DNA from: Gammaproteobacteria bacterium
GTDB taxonomy: Bacteria; Pseudomonadota; Gammaproteobacteria; Thiohalomonadales; Thiohalomonadaceae
Assembly: GCA_026196575.1 (NCBI GenBank)
Contig: JAPHSX010000049.1
Coordinates: 1 to 34,397 of the forward strand
Length of the DNA: 34,397 bases
Direction: 5' to 3'
Part shown: one piece after another, positions 25,575 to 34,397 of the stretch
Numbering within the stretch: the stretch's first letter is position 1
Layout: each line of letters starts with the position of its first letter
Notes under the pieces: model-generated
What the model saw: only the letters and a program-made list of their open reading frames with translations
Told to the model about the DNA's origin: nothing
Database searches by the model: none
Made by a program: the position numbers and the translations under genes

Positions 25575-25578
25575 CTAC
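25496..25578. repeat. GTAGGTTGGGG-type palindrome overlapping the M48 stop codon
   Basis: Outer arms GTAGGTTGGGGTGAG (25496-25510) and CTCACCCCAACCTAC (25564-25578) are perfect inverted repeats. Inner arms CGAACCCCAAC and GTTGGGGTTCG continue the stem after a short bulge, around a 24-base loop. This is a common proteobacterial intergenic palindrome. The right end covers the stop codon of the M48 protease gene. Confidence 0.8.
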
Positions 25579-27515
25579 AGGCTTACCGCATCTGCATTGC
25601 CATACCCTGCCACGCCGACCTGCAGCGGCGGTATCGGGCAGTCGAGCGAGGCGCCGATGGCGCGCAGCAGCTCCAGCTCGCTCAACTTCACCTCGCCATC
25701 GGCCATGATGGCGGTGGTGGCCGCCTCGATCACCTTGCCCTTAAATTTGAAATTGAGACGTGAGAGGCGTTGCAGTGCCGCTTCGATCTCCTTAAGCGAT
25801 AGCTCGCTGCGTGGCAACAGGATAATTTCACCGTTGCCGTCGATGAGTTGCGCGGCCTGGGTGAACGCCGCTTCTATCTGCCGCGTATCGGTGTGACCGG
25901 CGTGAGCCATTAGCGAGAGGAGTTGGCCGAGATCGCGATGGATCTGCTTGATGCCACCGTGGTGGCGTGGCCGCGGTGCGGTGCCGCGCTCACTGATGGC
26001 ATGGCGCAACAGGGTGGCGAGGGAGAATTCGAAGAGGGTCACCCGCTGGTCGGCATTGATCAGGGCGTCGACCTCGTCGGGAATGGCGGCGAGCCGCTGC
26101 GCCGGCAACTCTTCAAGGGCCGGGATCGCCAGCTCCAGCAGCGGCAACCAGTCGGCACGCGGCACCTCCTTCAACAGTGCGACCATCGCCAGGGTGCGCT
26201 GTAGCAGGGCCGGTAAGGCATCGGGCAGTGTTATGTGCATGATGCCCTCTGCATCTCCCTCCCGTACCAGCACCAGGGCCAACACCAGGGCGTGGGCCCC
26301 CTCGGCCTCATGCACGCTCTTCCACACCCCCTCCGGCAGCCGCTCCAGCAGGGTGTGGGCATAATTGAGGTGTTGTTCGGTGTAATTGCCGACGCTCTCA
26401 CGCACCGCCTGCGCGGTGTCGGTTCCACCCGACGCGGTTGCAGCAAAACCGCTCGATCCCGATGGCATCTCTGCCTGCATCGCCTGACCCTGCCTACGCC
26501 CCTGCCACTCCATCCGGAAGTAGGGGTCGAGGCGGGCAATGCGCTCCTCTACCGGCGGGTGGGTGGCGAGCAGCGAGAGAAAATTATTGATGCCGTTGCC
26601 GAAGAACATGTGGCTGGCCGATTCGGCGTCGGGGTGATGCAGCCTGGTGGTGTCGAGCCCGGCGATCTTCTTCAGCGCCCCGGCGATCCCCGCCGGGTTG
26701 CGGGTGAACTGCACCGCCGCCGCGTCGGCGAGGAACTCGCGCTGGCGCGACACCGCCGCCTTGATGAGTCGCCCGAAGAAGACGCCAATATAACCGATGA
26801 TGAAGAGCGCCAGGGCCAGCACCACGATGCCGCCGCCCCCTCCCTTCTTGCCGGAGGAGGAGGAGACACGCACCCTGCCGCGTGCGCCGCCGCGCAGGAT
26901 CGCCCGGCCGATGAGGGCCAGCACCAGAATACCGTGCAGCACCCCCATCAGGCGGATATTGAGGCGCATGTCGCCGTTGAAGATGTGGCTGAATTCGTGC
27001 CCCACCACCCCCTGCAGCTCGTCGCGGTTGAGCTGCTCCAGGGTGCCGCGGGTCACCGCCACCACCGCATCGCTGGTGGAGGTGCCGGCGGCAAAGGCGT
27101 TAATGGCGTGCTCGTCGTCGAGGAGATAGACCTTGGGCACCGGGATGCCGGAGGCGATCGCCATTTCGTCGACCACGTTGAGCAGGCGCCGCTCCAGCGC
27201 ATCGTCGCTGCTGCGGCTCACCAGCCGTCCCCCCAGCGACTCGGCCACCTTGCTGCCGCCACCGTGGGAGAGCTGCACCACCTTGTAGAGGCTGGCCAGC
27301 CCGATCACCGCGGAGACCGCCGCCGCGACCCCAAGGAAGAGGTCGGGCTGCCATAGCACCAGCGGCTGGGCTGCACGGCTGCTGTGCGAGTAGCCGATGA
27401 TGCCAAGCAGCACCAGATAAAGGACGACGATGATTGCCGCCACCGCCAGGGCGAAGAGCAGCACCAGCCAGCGGGTGTTGCGGCGCGCCGCCTGCTGCTC
27501 GCCAAAGAAGTCCAT
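25575..27515 (-). CDS. M48-family membrane zinc metallopeptidase (HtpX-like)
   Basis: A 646-residue inner-membrane protease. Seen: two N-terminal helices (about 16-41 and 58-80), the zinc site HEFSH (173-177) with the third ligand probably Glu260 in SRQREFLAD, two further helices between them, a Gly/Ser/Lys-rich loop (about 213-230), and THPPVEERI, typical of M48 proteins. The last 290 residues or so have no counterpart in HtpX: a helical cytoplasmic domain ending in FKGKVIEAATTAIMADGEVKLSELELLRAIGASL, which resembles a TerB-like helical repeat. It follows lemA by 12 bp in the same orientation, a frequent pairing. The likely role is envelope protein quality control, inferred from family. Its stop codon lies within a palindromic repeat. 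Confidence 0.93.
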   Translation of the reverse strand: MDFFGEQQAARRNTRWLVLLFALAVAAIIVVLYLVLLGIIGYSHSSRAAQPLVLWQPDLFLGVAAAVSAVIGLASLYKVVQLSHGGGSKVAESLGGRLVSRSSDDALERRLLNVVDEMAIASGIPVPKVYLLDDEHAINAFAAGTSTSDAVVAVTRGTLEQLNRDELQGVVGHEFSHIFNGDMRLNIRLMGVLHGILVLALIGRAILRGGARGRVRVSSSSGKKGGGGGIVVLALALFIIGYIGVFFGRLIKAAVSRQREFLADAAAVQFTRNPAGIAGALKKIAGLDTTRLHHPDAESASHMFFGNGINNFLSLLATHPPVEERIARLDPYFRMEWQGRRQGQAMQAEMPSGSSGFAATASGGTDTAQAVRESVGNYTEQHLNYAHTLLERLPEGVWKSVHEAEGAHALVLALVLVREGDAEGIMHITLPDALPALLQRTLAMVALLKEVPRADWLPLLELAIPALEELPAQRLAAIPDEVDALINADQRVTLFEFSLATLLRHAISERGTAPRPRHHGGIKQIHRDLGQLLSLMAHAGHTDTRQIEAAFTQAAQLIDGNGEIILLPRSELSLKEIEAALQRLSRLNFKFKGKVIEAATTAIMADGEVKLSELELLRAIGASLDCPIPPLQVGVAGYGNADAVSL

Positions 27516-27527
27516 GCCGGATCCGGC

Positions 27528-28115
27528 CTAGAACTTTACCTTGATCGCCTGGCGCGCCTCTTTGTCCTCCAGCTCCAGCATCTGCGCCTCCTTGAAGCCG
27601 AAGTTATTGGCGATGAGCAGGTCGGGGAAGGACTCGCGCTTGGTATTGTAGTGCATCACCGCGTCGTTATAGGCCTGGCGGGCGAAGGCGATGCGATTCT
27701 CGGTGCTGGCCAGCTCCTCCTGCAACTGCATCATGTTCTGGTTGGCCTTGAGGTCGGGATAGGCCTCGGCGAGGGCGAAGAACTTGCCCATCGCCGAACC
27801 GAGCACCGCCTCGGCACCGGCGAGATCGCGGATCGCCGCGCCATCGATAGGGTTCCCCTCGGCACGTTTGGCGGCACTCTGCGCCGCGTTGCGTGCCTGG
27901 ATCACCGCCTCCAGGGTCTCGCGCTCGTGGGCCATGTAGCCCTTGGCGGTCTCTACCAGGTTGGGGATAAGGTCATAGCGGCGTTGCAGTTGCACGTCGA
28001 TCTGCGAAAAACCGTTCTCAATCTTGTTGCGCAGCGCCACCAGGCCGTTGTAGATGACGATGAGATAGATCACCAGCACGGCGATCACGCCTAAAACGAT
28101 TAGTCCACCCGACAT
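27528..28115 (-). CDS. lemA: LemA family protein
   Basis: A 195-residue protein with one N-terminal membrane helix (SGGLIVLGVIAVLVIYLIVIYNGLVALRN) and a long helical bundle on the other side. The family markers are present: NGFSQIDVQLQRRYDLIPNLVETAKGY, then YPDLKAN and ENRIAFARQAYNDAVMHYN, then the closing FPDLLIANNFGF. The start is the ATG at 28115 because AAGGAG lies 6 bases upstream. An ATG five codons earlier overlaps that same ribosome site. The biochemical role of LemA is unsettled; its constant partnership with membrane proteases or small membrane proteins suggests an envelope function. It is first in the lemA-M48 operon. Confidence 0.95.
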   Translation of the reverse strand: MSGGLIVLGVIAVLVIYLIVIYNGLVALRNKIENGFSQIDVQLQRRYDLIPNLVETAKGYMAHERETLEAVIQARNAAQSAAKRAEGNPIDGAAIRDLAGAEAVLGSAMGKFFALAEAYPDLKANQNMMQLQEELASTENRIAFARQAYNDAVMHYNTKRESFPDLLIANNFGFKEAQMLELEDKEARQAIKVKF

Positions 28116-28195
28116 AATTTTCTCCTTCATTACTTATCGGCAAAGTAAAGCTGAGCTTACCCTACTCACCGGTAATGGCAAGATTTCTGGTGCGG

Positions 28196-28258
28196 TGTAG
28201 GAGCGGTCTGCGAACGCGAAAAATCTGCCACCACTGTTCGCGACTGAAGTCGCTACGG
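28196..28258 (+). repeat. GTAGGAGCG-type repeat, copy A (downstream of tex)
   Basis: The element begins TGTAGGAGCGGTCTGCGA and ends TTCGCGACTGAAGTCGCTACGG, with inverted CGCGAA/TTCGCG cores inside. It is nearly identical, in inverted orientation, to the outer parts of the copy at 30725-30838, but lacks that copy's 51-bp insert. It lies just beyond the tex stop codon. Confidence 0.8.
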
Positions 28259-28271
28259 GATTTCTGCGAAC

Positions 28272-30602
28272 TCAGCGCTTCAATTTGGCGAAGGCGTCGG
28301 CCATCGCCCCGCCGAGCGCGGGCTGGCTGTTGCCGCGGGCCGGTTTCTGCTGCCCCTGCTGCGCACGGCCCTTGCCGCCGGTGGGGCGCTCGCGCTGCTG
28401 CCCCTTCTGTTGATCATGCGTATCGTCACTCATACGCATCGAGAGCCCAACCCGCTTGCGGGCGATGTCGACCTCCATCACCTTCACCGTCACCACATCA
28501 CCGGCTTTCACCACTTGATGCGGGTCCTTGATGAACTTTTCCGAGAGCGCAGAGATATGCACCAGGCCGTCCTGATGCACACCGATATCGACAAAGGCGC
28601 CGAAGTTGGTGACGTTGGTCACCACCCCCTGGAGGATCATCCCCGGCTCCAGATCCTTGAGCTCTTCGACCCCCTCGCGGAACTCGGCGGTCCTGAACTC
28701 GGGGCGCGGGTCGCGGCCCGGTTTGTCGAGCTCTTTGATGATGTCCCGCACCGTCGGCTCGCCGAACTTCTCGTCAGTAAAGTCGTTGGCGGCAAGTGCG
28801 TTGAGGAAGCGTGAGTCCCCGATCAGCGCCCCCATCTCCCGCCCGCTCTTTTGCAGGATGCGCTCCACCACCGGGTAGGCCTCAGGGTGGACCGAGGAGG
28901 CGTCGAGCGGATTATCGCCGTTGCTAATACGCAGAAAACCGGCGCACTGCTCGAAGGCCTTCTCACCAAGGCGCGCCACCTTCAGGATCTCCTTGCGGTT
29001 GTTGAAGGCACCGTGTTCATCGCGATAGGCGACGACGTTGGCGGCCAGCGTCGCAGAGAGACCGGCGACACGGGTCAGCAGCGGGATCGAGGCGGTGTTG
29101 ATGTCGACGCCGACGGCGTTCACGCAATCCTCCACCACCGCATCGAGCTGGCGCGCCAGCTTGCTCTGCGAGACGTCGTGCTGATACTGGCCGACGCCGA
29201 TCGCCTTGGGCTCGATCTTCACCAGCTCGGCCAGCGGGTCCTGCAGGCGGCGGGCGATGGAGACGGCACCGCGAATGGAGACATCGAGATCGGGAAACTC
29301 CTTCGAGGCGAACTCCGAGGCGGAGTAGACCGAGGCCCCCGCCTCACTCACCATGATCTTGGTGAGCCTGAGCTCCGGGTGGCGCTTCATCAGATCGGCA
29401 GTGAGCTTGTCGGTCTCCCGCGAGCCGGTGCCGTTGCCGATACTCACCAACTCGACCTGGTGTTTCGCGCAGAGCACGGCGAGGGTGGCAATGGAGGCGT
29501 CCCACTGGTTCTTCGGCACATGCGGGTAGATGGTGGCATGGTCCACCAGCTTGCCGGTGGCATCGACCACCGCCACCTTGACCCCGGTGCGCAGACCGGG
29601 ATCCAGACCGAGGGTGGCGCGCTGCCCGGCCGGGGCGGCGAGCAGCAGGTCGTGCATATTCTGCGCGAAGACCTTGATCGCCTCCTCCTCCGCCGCCTCG
29701 CGCAGGCGGGACTTAAGGTCGGTATCGAGATGGGTGAAGATCTTCACCCGCCACGCCCAACGCACCACCTCGCGCAGCCACTTGTCGGCCGCACGGCCCT
29801 CATCGCGCACCCCCATCTGGGCGGCGATCATCCGCTCGGCCGCCCCCGGCTCGCCGGGCTTCAGCTGCGCATCCTCGGGCAGGGAGAGCTCCAGGTTGAG
29901 AAACCCCTCCTTGCGGCCGCGAAACAGCGCCAGCGCGCGGTGCGAGGGGATGGTGTTGAGGCTCTCGGCAAAGTCGAAGTAATCGGCAAATTTCGCCCCC
30001 TCCTGCTCCTTGCCCTCCACCACTTTTGATGCCAGCACCCCGTGCGTCCAGAGGTAGTCGCGCAGCGTGCCCACCAGCTCCGCCTCCTCGGCAAACTGCT
30101 CCATCAGGATCTGCTTGGCCCCCTCCAGCGCGGCGGCGACATCGGGCACCTCCTTCTCCTGGTCGATGTAAGCCACCGCCTCCGCCTCGGGGCTGAGGGT
30201 GGGATCGGCCAGCAGGGCATGGGCCAGCGGCTCCAGCCCCGCCTCGCGGGCGATCTGCGCCTTGGTGCGGCGCTTCTGCTTGTAGGGGAGGTAGAGATCC
30301 TCAAGGCGGGTCTTGGTGTCGGCCGCGAGGATCGCCGCCCTCAGCTCCGGGGTCATCTTGCCCTGCTCCTCGATGGAGTTGAGCACCGTGATGCGCCGCT
30401 CGTCGAGCTCGCGCAGATAGCCGAGGCGCTCCTCCAGGGTACGCAGCTGGCTGTCGTCCAGACCACCCGTTACCTCCTTGCGATAGCGGGAGATAAAGGG
30501 GACGGTAGCCCCCTCGTCGAGCAGGCCAACGGCGGCCTCCACCTGCTTGAGCTGGACGCTCAACTCGGTGGCGAGGCGTTGGGCGATAGAGAGTGGGGGC
30601 AT
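28272..30602 (-). CDS. tex: Tex family transcription accessory / RNA-binding protein
   Basis: A 776-residue cytoplasmic nucleic-acid-binding protein matching Tex end to end: an N-terminal helical region ([45 protein letters not shown]), a YqgF/RNase H-like domain ([17 protein letters not shown]), helix-hairpin-helix motifs (about 480-560, [12 protein letters not shown]), and an S1 domain (about 655-722, [26 protein letters not shown]). A 53-residue Gln/Gly/Arg-rich basic tail follows. The ATG at 30602 is chosen. The frame is open 87 codons further upstream, but that extension runs through a palindromic repeat and has no Tex similarity. Tex is involved in transcription and RNA metabolism and its exact substrate is not settled. 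It is flanked by inverted copies of the same repeat. Confidence 0.96.
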   Translation of the reverse strand: MPPLSIAQRLATELSVQLKQVEAAVGLLDEGATVPFISRYRKEVTGGLDDSQLRTLEERLGYLRELDERRITVLNSIEEQGKMTPELRAAILAADTKTRLEDLYLPYKQKRRTKAQIAREAGLEPLAHALLADPTLSPEAEAVAYIDQEKEVPDVAAALEGAKQILMEQFAEEAELVGTLRDYLWTHGVLASKVVEGKEQEGAKFADYFDFAESLNTIPSHRALALFRGRKEGFLNLELSLPEDAQLKPGEPGAAERMIAAQMGVRDEGRAADKWLREVVRWAWRVKIFTHLDTDLKSRLREAAEEEAIKVFAQNMHDLLLAAPAGQRATLGLDPGLRTGVKVAVVDATGKLVDHATIYPHVPKNQWDASIATLAVLCAKHQVELVSIGNGTGSRETDKLTADLMKRHPELRLTKIMVSEAGASVYSASEFASKEFPDLDVSIRGAVSIARRLQDPLAELVKIEPKAIGVGQYQHDVSQSKLARQLDAVVEDCVNAVGVDINTASIPLLTRVAGLSATLAANVVAYRDEHGAFNNRKEILKVARLGEKAFEQCAGFLRISNGDNPLDASSVHPEAYPVVERILQKSGREMGALIGDSRFLNALAANDFTDEKFGEPTVRDIIKELDKPGRDPRPEFRTAEFREGVEELKDLEPGMILQGVVTNVTNFGAFVDIGVHQDGLVHISALSEKFIKDPHQVVKAGDVVTVKVMEVDIARKRVGLSMRMSDDTHDQQKGQQRERPTGGKGRAQQGQQKPARGNSQPALGGAMADAFAKLKR

Positions 30603-30724
30603 AGCTTTACCTGACTTCCGCTGAACAAGGGCAGGGATGGTAACAAAGGCGGCGAGTCTCCGTAATCTTGACTTTGCCCTATCGTTCCTGCGCTCCCTGC
30701 CCCTATCGTTCCTGCGTGGGGGCC

Positions 30725-30838
30725 CGTAGAGCGACTTCAGTCGCGAACACCGGCGCGCTGCCTCCTGGCGCGCCGGATTACCGTCCATCCCTGGACATAA
30801 GTGGTGGCCGATTCTTCGCGGTCGCAGACCGCTCCTAC
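30725..30838 (-). repeat. GTAGGAGCG-type repeat, copy B with nested insert (upstream of tex)
   Basis: Read on the minus strand it starts TGTAGGAGCGGTCTGCGACC and ends TTCGCGACTGAAGTCGCTCTACG. Compared with copy A it carries 51 extra bases at 30750-30800, made of a GGCGCGCC-type hairpin and a GTCCAGGGATGGAC palindrome. It lies between the SCP2-like gene terminator and tex. Confidence 0.8.
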
Positions 30839-30840
30839 AC

Positions 30841-30878
30841 AAAAGAAAAAAAGGGGAAGTCACCGGCGGCGACTCCCC
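30841..30878 (-). terminator. Rho-independent terminator of the SCP2-like gene
   Basis: On the minus strand an 8-bp stem (GGGGAGTC pairing with GACTTCCCC, one bulged base) with a GC-rich 9-base loop is followed directly by seven T's, a C and four T's. This is the best intrinsic terminator in the window and lies about 27 bp after the stop codon at 30905. Confidence 0.85.
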
Positions 30879-30904
30879 CTGCCTGGCAGCGCGCCATGAG
30901 GCGA

Positions 30905-31300
30905 TCAGGCGCGGGCCATCACCGAGAAGCTCTTGATAAAGGGGCCGGCCATGCGCGGGTCCTTGACCATTGCGGTATAGTCACCGACATTGAACTTGAG
31001 TTTGCGGGTGGTGTAGGCGACCCCCAGACCCATCATACCGATCCCCTTGTCCATCCACTTCTGCCAGTTATCGGCCGAGGCACGCAGATCCCAGCTCAAC
31101 GCCTCGCCGTTATAGGCCCCCGCGTGGCTTGCCTTGCCGTTCTCCACCACCAGCACGCCGAGCGGTGCCGCCTCGCCATCAAAGCCGTAGCCGATGGTGG
31201 AGTTAAAACCGATCTGCGCCAGCGCATCGGAGAGCTCCGGCTCACCGTTCCACTGCTCGGCAAAGGACTTCATCCACTCATCTGAAAACAGTTCCGCCAT
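30905..31300 (-). CDS. SCP2 sterol-binding-domain-like protein
   Basis: A 131-residue soluble protein with the layout of a stand-alone SCP2 domain: [23 protein letters not shown] at the start, a beta-sheet core ([24 protein letters not shown]), [20 protein letters not shown], and a C-terminal hydrophobic end with [26 protein letters not shown]2 domains bind lipids or other hydrophobic ligands; the bacterial ligands are mostly unknown. There is no signal peptide. The ribosome site GGGAAGAG is just before the ATG. It lies downstream of purL on the same strand, but a terminator-like hairpin intervenes and a strong terminator follows it, so it is probably its own transcript. Confidence 0.82.
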   Translation of the reverse strand: MAELFSDEWMKSFAEQWNGEPELSDALAQIGFNSTIGYGFDGEAAPLGVLVVENGKASHAGAYNGEALSWDLRASADNWQKWMDKGIGMMGLGVAYTTRKLKFNVGDYTAMVKDPRMAGPFIKSFSVMARA

Positions 31301-31370
31301 CTCTTCCCCCTTACATCTCCGGTTTGTTATTTGTCACTACTCGATTGTTATTAACCCACGCAATATATGG

Positions 31371-31392
31371 CTAAAACCCTTGCGGGCGCAAG
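31371..31392 (-). terminator. Probable terminator of purL
   Basis: A CTTGC/GCAAG stem with a 4-base loop (31379-31392) is followed on the minus strand by GGTTTTAG, giving a short U-tract, about 30 bp after the purL stop. The stem is short, so efficiency is uncertain. Confidence 0.5.
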
Positions 31393-31424
31393 CCTGTGCT
31401 CCCACCCGCGAACCCCCTCGGCGG

Positions 31425-34397
31425 CTAACCGACAAAGAGCCGCGCGTTGCGGAATATGCGCAGCCACGGCCCCTCCTCGCCCCACTCGTCGGGGCGCCAG
31501 GAGTGCTGCACCGCGCGGAACACCCGCTCCGGGTGGGGCATCATGATGGTGAAGCGGCCATCGGGGGTGGTGAGGCCGGTAATGCCGAGCGGCGAGCCGT
31601 TGGGGTTGGCCGGGTAGAGCTCGGTGGGGTCACCGTAGTTGTCGACATAACGCAGCGCGGCGAGATGCTTGCGCAGTACCTCGGTCGGCTCATGACCGGC
31701 GCGGAACTCGGCGCGCCCCTCGCCGTGGGCCACGGCGATCGGCATCTTCGAGCCCTCCATCCCGGCGAGGAAGAGGGAGGGTGACTTCAGTACCTCGACC
31801 ATCGCCACGCGCGCCTCGAACTGCTCGGAGTTGTTGCGCACGAAGTGGGGCCAGCTATCTGCGCCGGGGATGAGGTCGTGCAGGTTGGACATCATCTGGC
31901 AGCCGTTGCAGACGCCGAGGCCGAAGGAGTCATCGCGGGTGAAAAAGGCCTCGAATTCGTCGCGGGCGCGCGGGTTGAAGAGGATCGACTTGGCCCACCC
32001 CTCGCCGGCGCCCAGCACGTCACCGTAGGAGAAGCCGCCGCAGGCGACCAAGCCGTTAAACTCTTTCAGCGAGACGCGCCCGGCGATGATGTCGCTCATG
32101 TGGACGTCGACCGCGGCAAAACCGGCGCGGTCGAAGGCGGCGGCCATCTCAATCTGGCCGTTGACCCCCTGCTCGCGCAGCACCGCCATGCGCGGCCGTG
32201 CCCCGCTGTGGATAAAAGGGGCGGCCACATCCTCATTGAGGTCGAAGCTGAGAGTGGCAGTGAGTCCCGGATCGTTGCCGTCGAGCAGGCGGTCATACTC
32301 CTCCTGCGCGCACTCGGGATTGTCGCGCAGCGACTGCAACTGGTGGGTGGTGGCCGACCAGGCACGCTGTAGCGCAATGCGCGGCTCATCGAACAGGGCG
32401 CTGCCCTCGTATGTGATGACGACACGGTCATCCTCGCGCAGCGCACCGATGACAAAGCTGTGGTTACCCAGCTCATACTCGCGCAGCAGCGAGAGCACCT
32501 CCTCGGTATCCTGATGGGCCACCTGCACCACCGCCCCCAGCTCCTCGCTGAAGAGGACGGCAACCCGATCGCCATCCAGTTCGCTGAGGTCGACATCAAT
32601 GCCACTGCGGCCGGCAAAGGCCATCTCCGCCAGGGTGGTGAAGAGGCCACCATCGGAGCGGTCGTGGTAGGCGAGCAGCTTGCCCTCGGCGTTCAGGGCC
32701 TGGATGGCGGCAAAGAAGTTCTTCAGCCCCTCGGCATCGTCCAGATCGGGGGCGTGGTGGCCCACCTGTTTATAGACCTGCGCCAGACAGGAGCCACCGA
32801 GGCGGTTCCTGCCTTTACCCAGGTCGATGAGGATAAGGTCGCTATCGCCCCGGTCGCTGCGCAGCTGCGGGGTGAGGGTGCGGCGTATATCGCTGACCGG
32901 GGCGAAGGCGGTGATGATGAGCGACAGCGGCGCGGTGACCGACTTCTGCGCCGCCCCCTCCTGCCACACCGTCTTCATCGACATCGAGTCCTTGCCCACC
33001 GGGATGCAGATCCCCAGCGCCGGGCAGAGCTCTTCGCCGACCGCCTTCACCGCCTCATAGAGACCGGCATCCTCGCCGGGGTGGCCAGCCGGGGCCATCC
33101 AGTTGGCGGAGAGGACGATGTCGCCGATATTGTCGACCTTGGCCGCGGCGAGGTTGGTAAGGGCCTCGCCTACCGCCATGCGCGCCGAGGCGGCGTGGTC
33201 GACGAGGGCCACTGGGGTGCGCTCGCCCATCGCCATCGCCTCACCGCTGTAACTGTCGTAACTGGAGGCGGTCACCGCGCAGTCGGCCACCGGTACCTGC
33301 CACGGGCCGACCATCTGGTCGCGATTGACCAGGCCGGTGACGCTGCGATCGCCGATGGTGATAAGGAAGGTCTTGTCGGCGATGGTCGGCAGCTGCAGCA
33401 GGCGGTAGGCCGCCTCCTTCACATCCACCTTGCAGGTATCGAAATCGACCTTGTGGAACGGCTTGTGGCTCACCTCGCGCAGCATCTTCGGTGGTTTGCC
33501 GAGCAGCACCTCCAGCGGCATGTCGATGGGGCTGTTGTCGAAGTGGCCATCACCAAGGATCAACCGCTGCTCGGCGGTCGCCTCGCCAATCACCGCGAAG
33601 GGGGCGCGCTCGCGCTCGCAAATGGCGGCAAAACACTCCATATCCTCCGGCTTGATGGCGAGCACATAGCGCTCCTGCGACTCGTTGCACCAAATCGCCA
33701 TCGGCGCCATCCCCGGCTCATCATTGGGGATGGCGCGCAGCTCGAATTTGCCGCCGCGCCCGGCGTCATTGACCAGCTCCGGCATAGCGTTGGAGAGACC
33801 ACCGGCACCGACGTCGTGGATGGAGACGATGGGGTTGGCCTCACCCAGCTGCCAGCAGCGATCGATCACCTCCTGGCAGCGGCGCTCCATCTCCGGATTG
33901 CCACGTTGCACCGAGGCAAAATCGAGATTCTCGGTCGACTGCCCCGAGGCCATCGAGGAGGCGGCGCCGCCCCCCAGGCCGATGAGCATCGCCGGGCCAC
34001 CGAGCACCACCAGCTGGGCGCCGGGGGGGATGTTCTCCTTCTCCACATGGTCGACACGGATGTTGCCAAGCCCCCCGGCGAGCATGATCGGCTTGTGGTA
34101 ACCGCGCACCTCCTCGCCGTTGGCGCCGGGCACCCGCTCTTCATAGGTGCGAAAGTAGCCGTTAATCGCCGGGCGGCCGAACTCGTTGTTAAAGGCGGCG
34201 GCCCCCAGCGGCCCCTCGATCATGATTTCCAGGGCGGAGACGATGCGCCCCGGCTTGCCGTAGTCGCTCTCCCACGGCTGCCCGAAGCCGGGGATATTGA
34301 GGTTGGAGACGGAGAAGCCGCTGAGCCCCGCCTTCGGTTTGGAGCCACGGCCGGTGGCCCCCTCGTCGCGGATCTCGCCGCCGGAGCCGGTGGCCGC
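31425..34397 (-). CDS. purL: Phosphoribosylformylglycinamidine synthase (partial, N-terminus outside window)
   Basis: The last 990 residues of the long, single-chain FGAM synthase of purine synthesis, which converts FGAR, glutamine and ATP to FGAM. The frame stays open to the window edge and already reads [20 protein letters not shown] there, so roughly 300 N-terminal residues are missing compared with the about 1,295-residue E. coli enzyme. Seen: the first catalytic half ([42 protein letters not shown]), the second, structural half, and a C-terminal glutamine amidotransferase domain with the nucleophile region [10 protein letters not shown] and the His of MPHPERVFR. It ends with a hairpin terminator at 31371-31392. 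Confidence 0.97.
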   Translation of the reverse strand, partial: AATGSGGEIRDEGATGRGSKPKAGLSGFSVSNLNIPGFGQPWESDYGKPGRIVSALEIMIEGPLGAAAFNNEFGRPAINGYFRTYEERVPGANGEEVRGYHKPIMLAGGLGNIRVDHVEKENIPPGAQLVVLGGPAMLIGLGGGAASSMASGQSTENLDFASVQRGNPEMERRCQEVIDRCWQLGEANPIVSIHDVGAGGLSNAMPELVNDAGRGGKFELRAIPNDEPGMAPMAIWCNESQERYVLAIKPEDMECFAAICERERAPFAVIGEATAEQRLILGDGHFDNSPIDMPLEVLLGKPPKMLREVSHKPFHKVDFDTCKVDVKEAAYRLLQLPTIADKTFLITIGDRSVTGLVNRDQMVGPWQVPVADCAVTASSYDSYSGEAMAMGERTPVALVDHAASARMAVGEALTNLAAAKVDNIGDIVLSANWMAPAGHPGEDAGLYEAVKAVGEELCPALGICIPVGKDSMSMKTVWQEGAAQKSVTAPLSLIITAFAPVSDIRRTLTPQLRSDRGDSDLILIDLGKGRNRLGGSCLAQVYKQVGHHAPDLDDAEGLKNFFAAIQALNAEGKLLAYHDRSDGGLFTTLAEMAFAGRSGIDVDLSELDGDRVAVLFSEELGAVVQVAHQDTEEVLSLLREYELGNHSFVIGALREDDRVVITYEGSALFDEPRIALQRAWSATTHQLQSLRDNPECAQEEYDRLLDGNDPGLTATLSFDLNEDVAAPFIHSGARPRMAVLREQGVNGQIEMAAAFDRAGFAAVDVHMSDIIAGRVSLKEFNGLVACGGFSYGDVLGAGEGWAKSILFNPRARDEFEAFFTRDDSFGLGVCNGCQMMSNLHDLIPGADSWPHFVRNNSEQFEARVAMVEVLKSPSLFLAGMEGSKMPIAVAHGEGRAEFRAGHEPTEVLRKHLAALRYVDNYGDPTELYPANPNGSPLGITGLTTPDGRFTIMMPHPERVFRAVQHSWRPDEWGEEGPWLRIFRNARLFVG

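Larger units (their letters stand above)
30603..30904. other. Intergenic region between the SCP2-like gene and tex
   Basis: A 302-bp region containing, left of tex in transcript order, a 16-bp tandem direct repeat (CCCTATCGTTCCTGCG at 30677-30692 and 30701-30716), the long repeat copy B (30725-30838) and the strong terminator of the SCP2-like gene (30841-30878). No convincing tex promoter was found, and no gene is supported inside. Confidence 0.6.

Noticed and set aside
25300-25578. The paired repeats as a CRISPR array
   Set aside because: The repeats are inverted, not direct and regularly spaced, and no cas genes are present.
26235-27356. A 373-codon + strand open frame inside the M48 gene
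   Set aside because: It is antisense to the HEFSH protease frame and has the His/Gly/Asp-rich composition of a shadow frame.
28851-30029. A 392-codon + strand open frame inside tex
   Set aside because: It is antisense to well-conserved Tex domains and has no recognisable motif or ribosome site.
30603-30863. An 87-codon N-terminal extension of tex
   Set aside because: It reads through a palindromic repeat and a terminator hairpin, has no Tex similarity, and Tex proteins normally begin near the ATG at 30602.

Overview
The window is a GC-rich, gene-dense stretch of a chromosome, most likely from a sulfur-oxidising gammaproteobacterium. The lineage call rests on EttA, a YcgL-family protein, a DUF6763-type protein, the long fused PurL and a Lon-like protease of the AAA_32 type. 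The lifestyle call rests on a full-length soxB (thiosulfate-oxidation hydrolase) with a Tat signal. No phage, plasmid, transposase, CRISPR array or tRNA/rRNA gene was seen. The order (Chromatiales-like or a relative) is inference.

Layout. 1-2778 (-): an RND efflux pump operon, periplasmic adaptor then inner-membrane pump (pump cut by the window edge), with a perfect 7+7 bp palindrome upstream as a possible operator. 3268-6787 (-): two signalling genes, a chemoreceptor with a periplasmic CXXCH haem motif and a REC-PAS-PAS-GGDEF protein whose GGDEF domain has lost its metal-binding acids. 6933-11156 (+): ettA and a Lon-like protease. 11162-11461 (-): a small DUF6763-like protein. 11785-14319 (+): a membrane GGDEF-EAL protein. 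14432-16210 (-): soxB without other sox genes. 16519-18887 (+): a probable operon of a small helical protein, a membrane-anchored protein that looks like a Rieske domain without its iron-sulfur ligands, YcgL, and a DUF1015 protein. 18909-20260: two divergent exported proteins, one a pentapeptide-repeat protein. 20288-23001 (-): a YbaK-like/HDOD fusion and DNA polymerase IV. 23214-25160 (+): a 648-residue protein of unknown family whose only clear motif is a P-loop 23 residues from its C-terminus. 25575-28115 (-): lemA and an M48 membrane protease. 28272-30602 (-): tex. 30905-31300 (-): an SCP2-like protein. 31425-34397 (-): purL, cut by the right edge.

How it fits together. Most genes are unrelated housekeeping units, but signalling is over-represented: a putative haem chemoreceptor, two c-di-GMP-type proteins and an HDOD protein. 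soxB and the degenerate-Rieske operon diverge from one 308-bp control region. The lemA-M48 pair is an envelope stress or proteolysis unit. Intergenic DNA is rich in palindromic repeats: CCCTCTCCC-type at 3034-3145, GTAGGAGCG-type at 11574, 28196 and 30725, a 142-bp element with perfect 31-bp inverted ends at 25300-25441, and a GTAGGTTGGGG palindrome that supplies the stop codon of the M48 gene.

The best candidates for something undescribed are the 648-residue terminal-P-loop protein, the ligand-less Rieske-like protein and the paired repeats around tex, one of which carries a nested 51-bp insertion.
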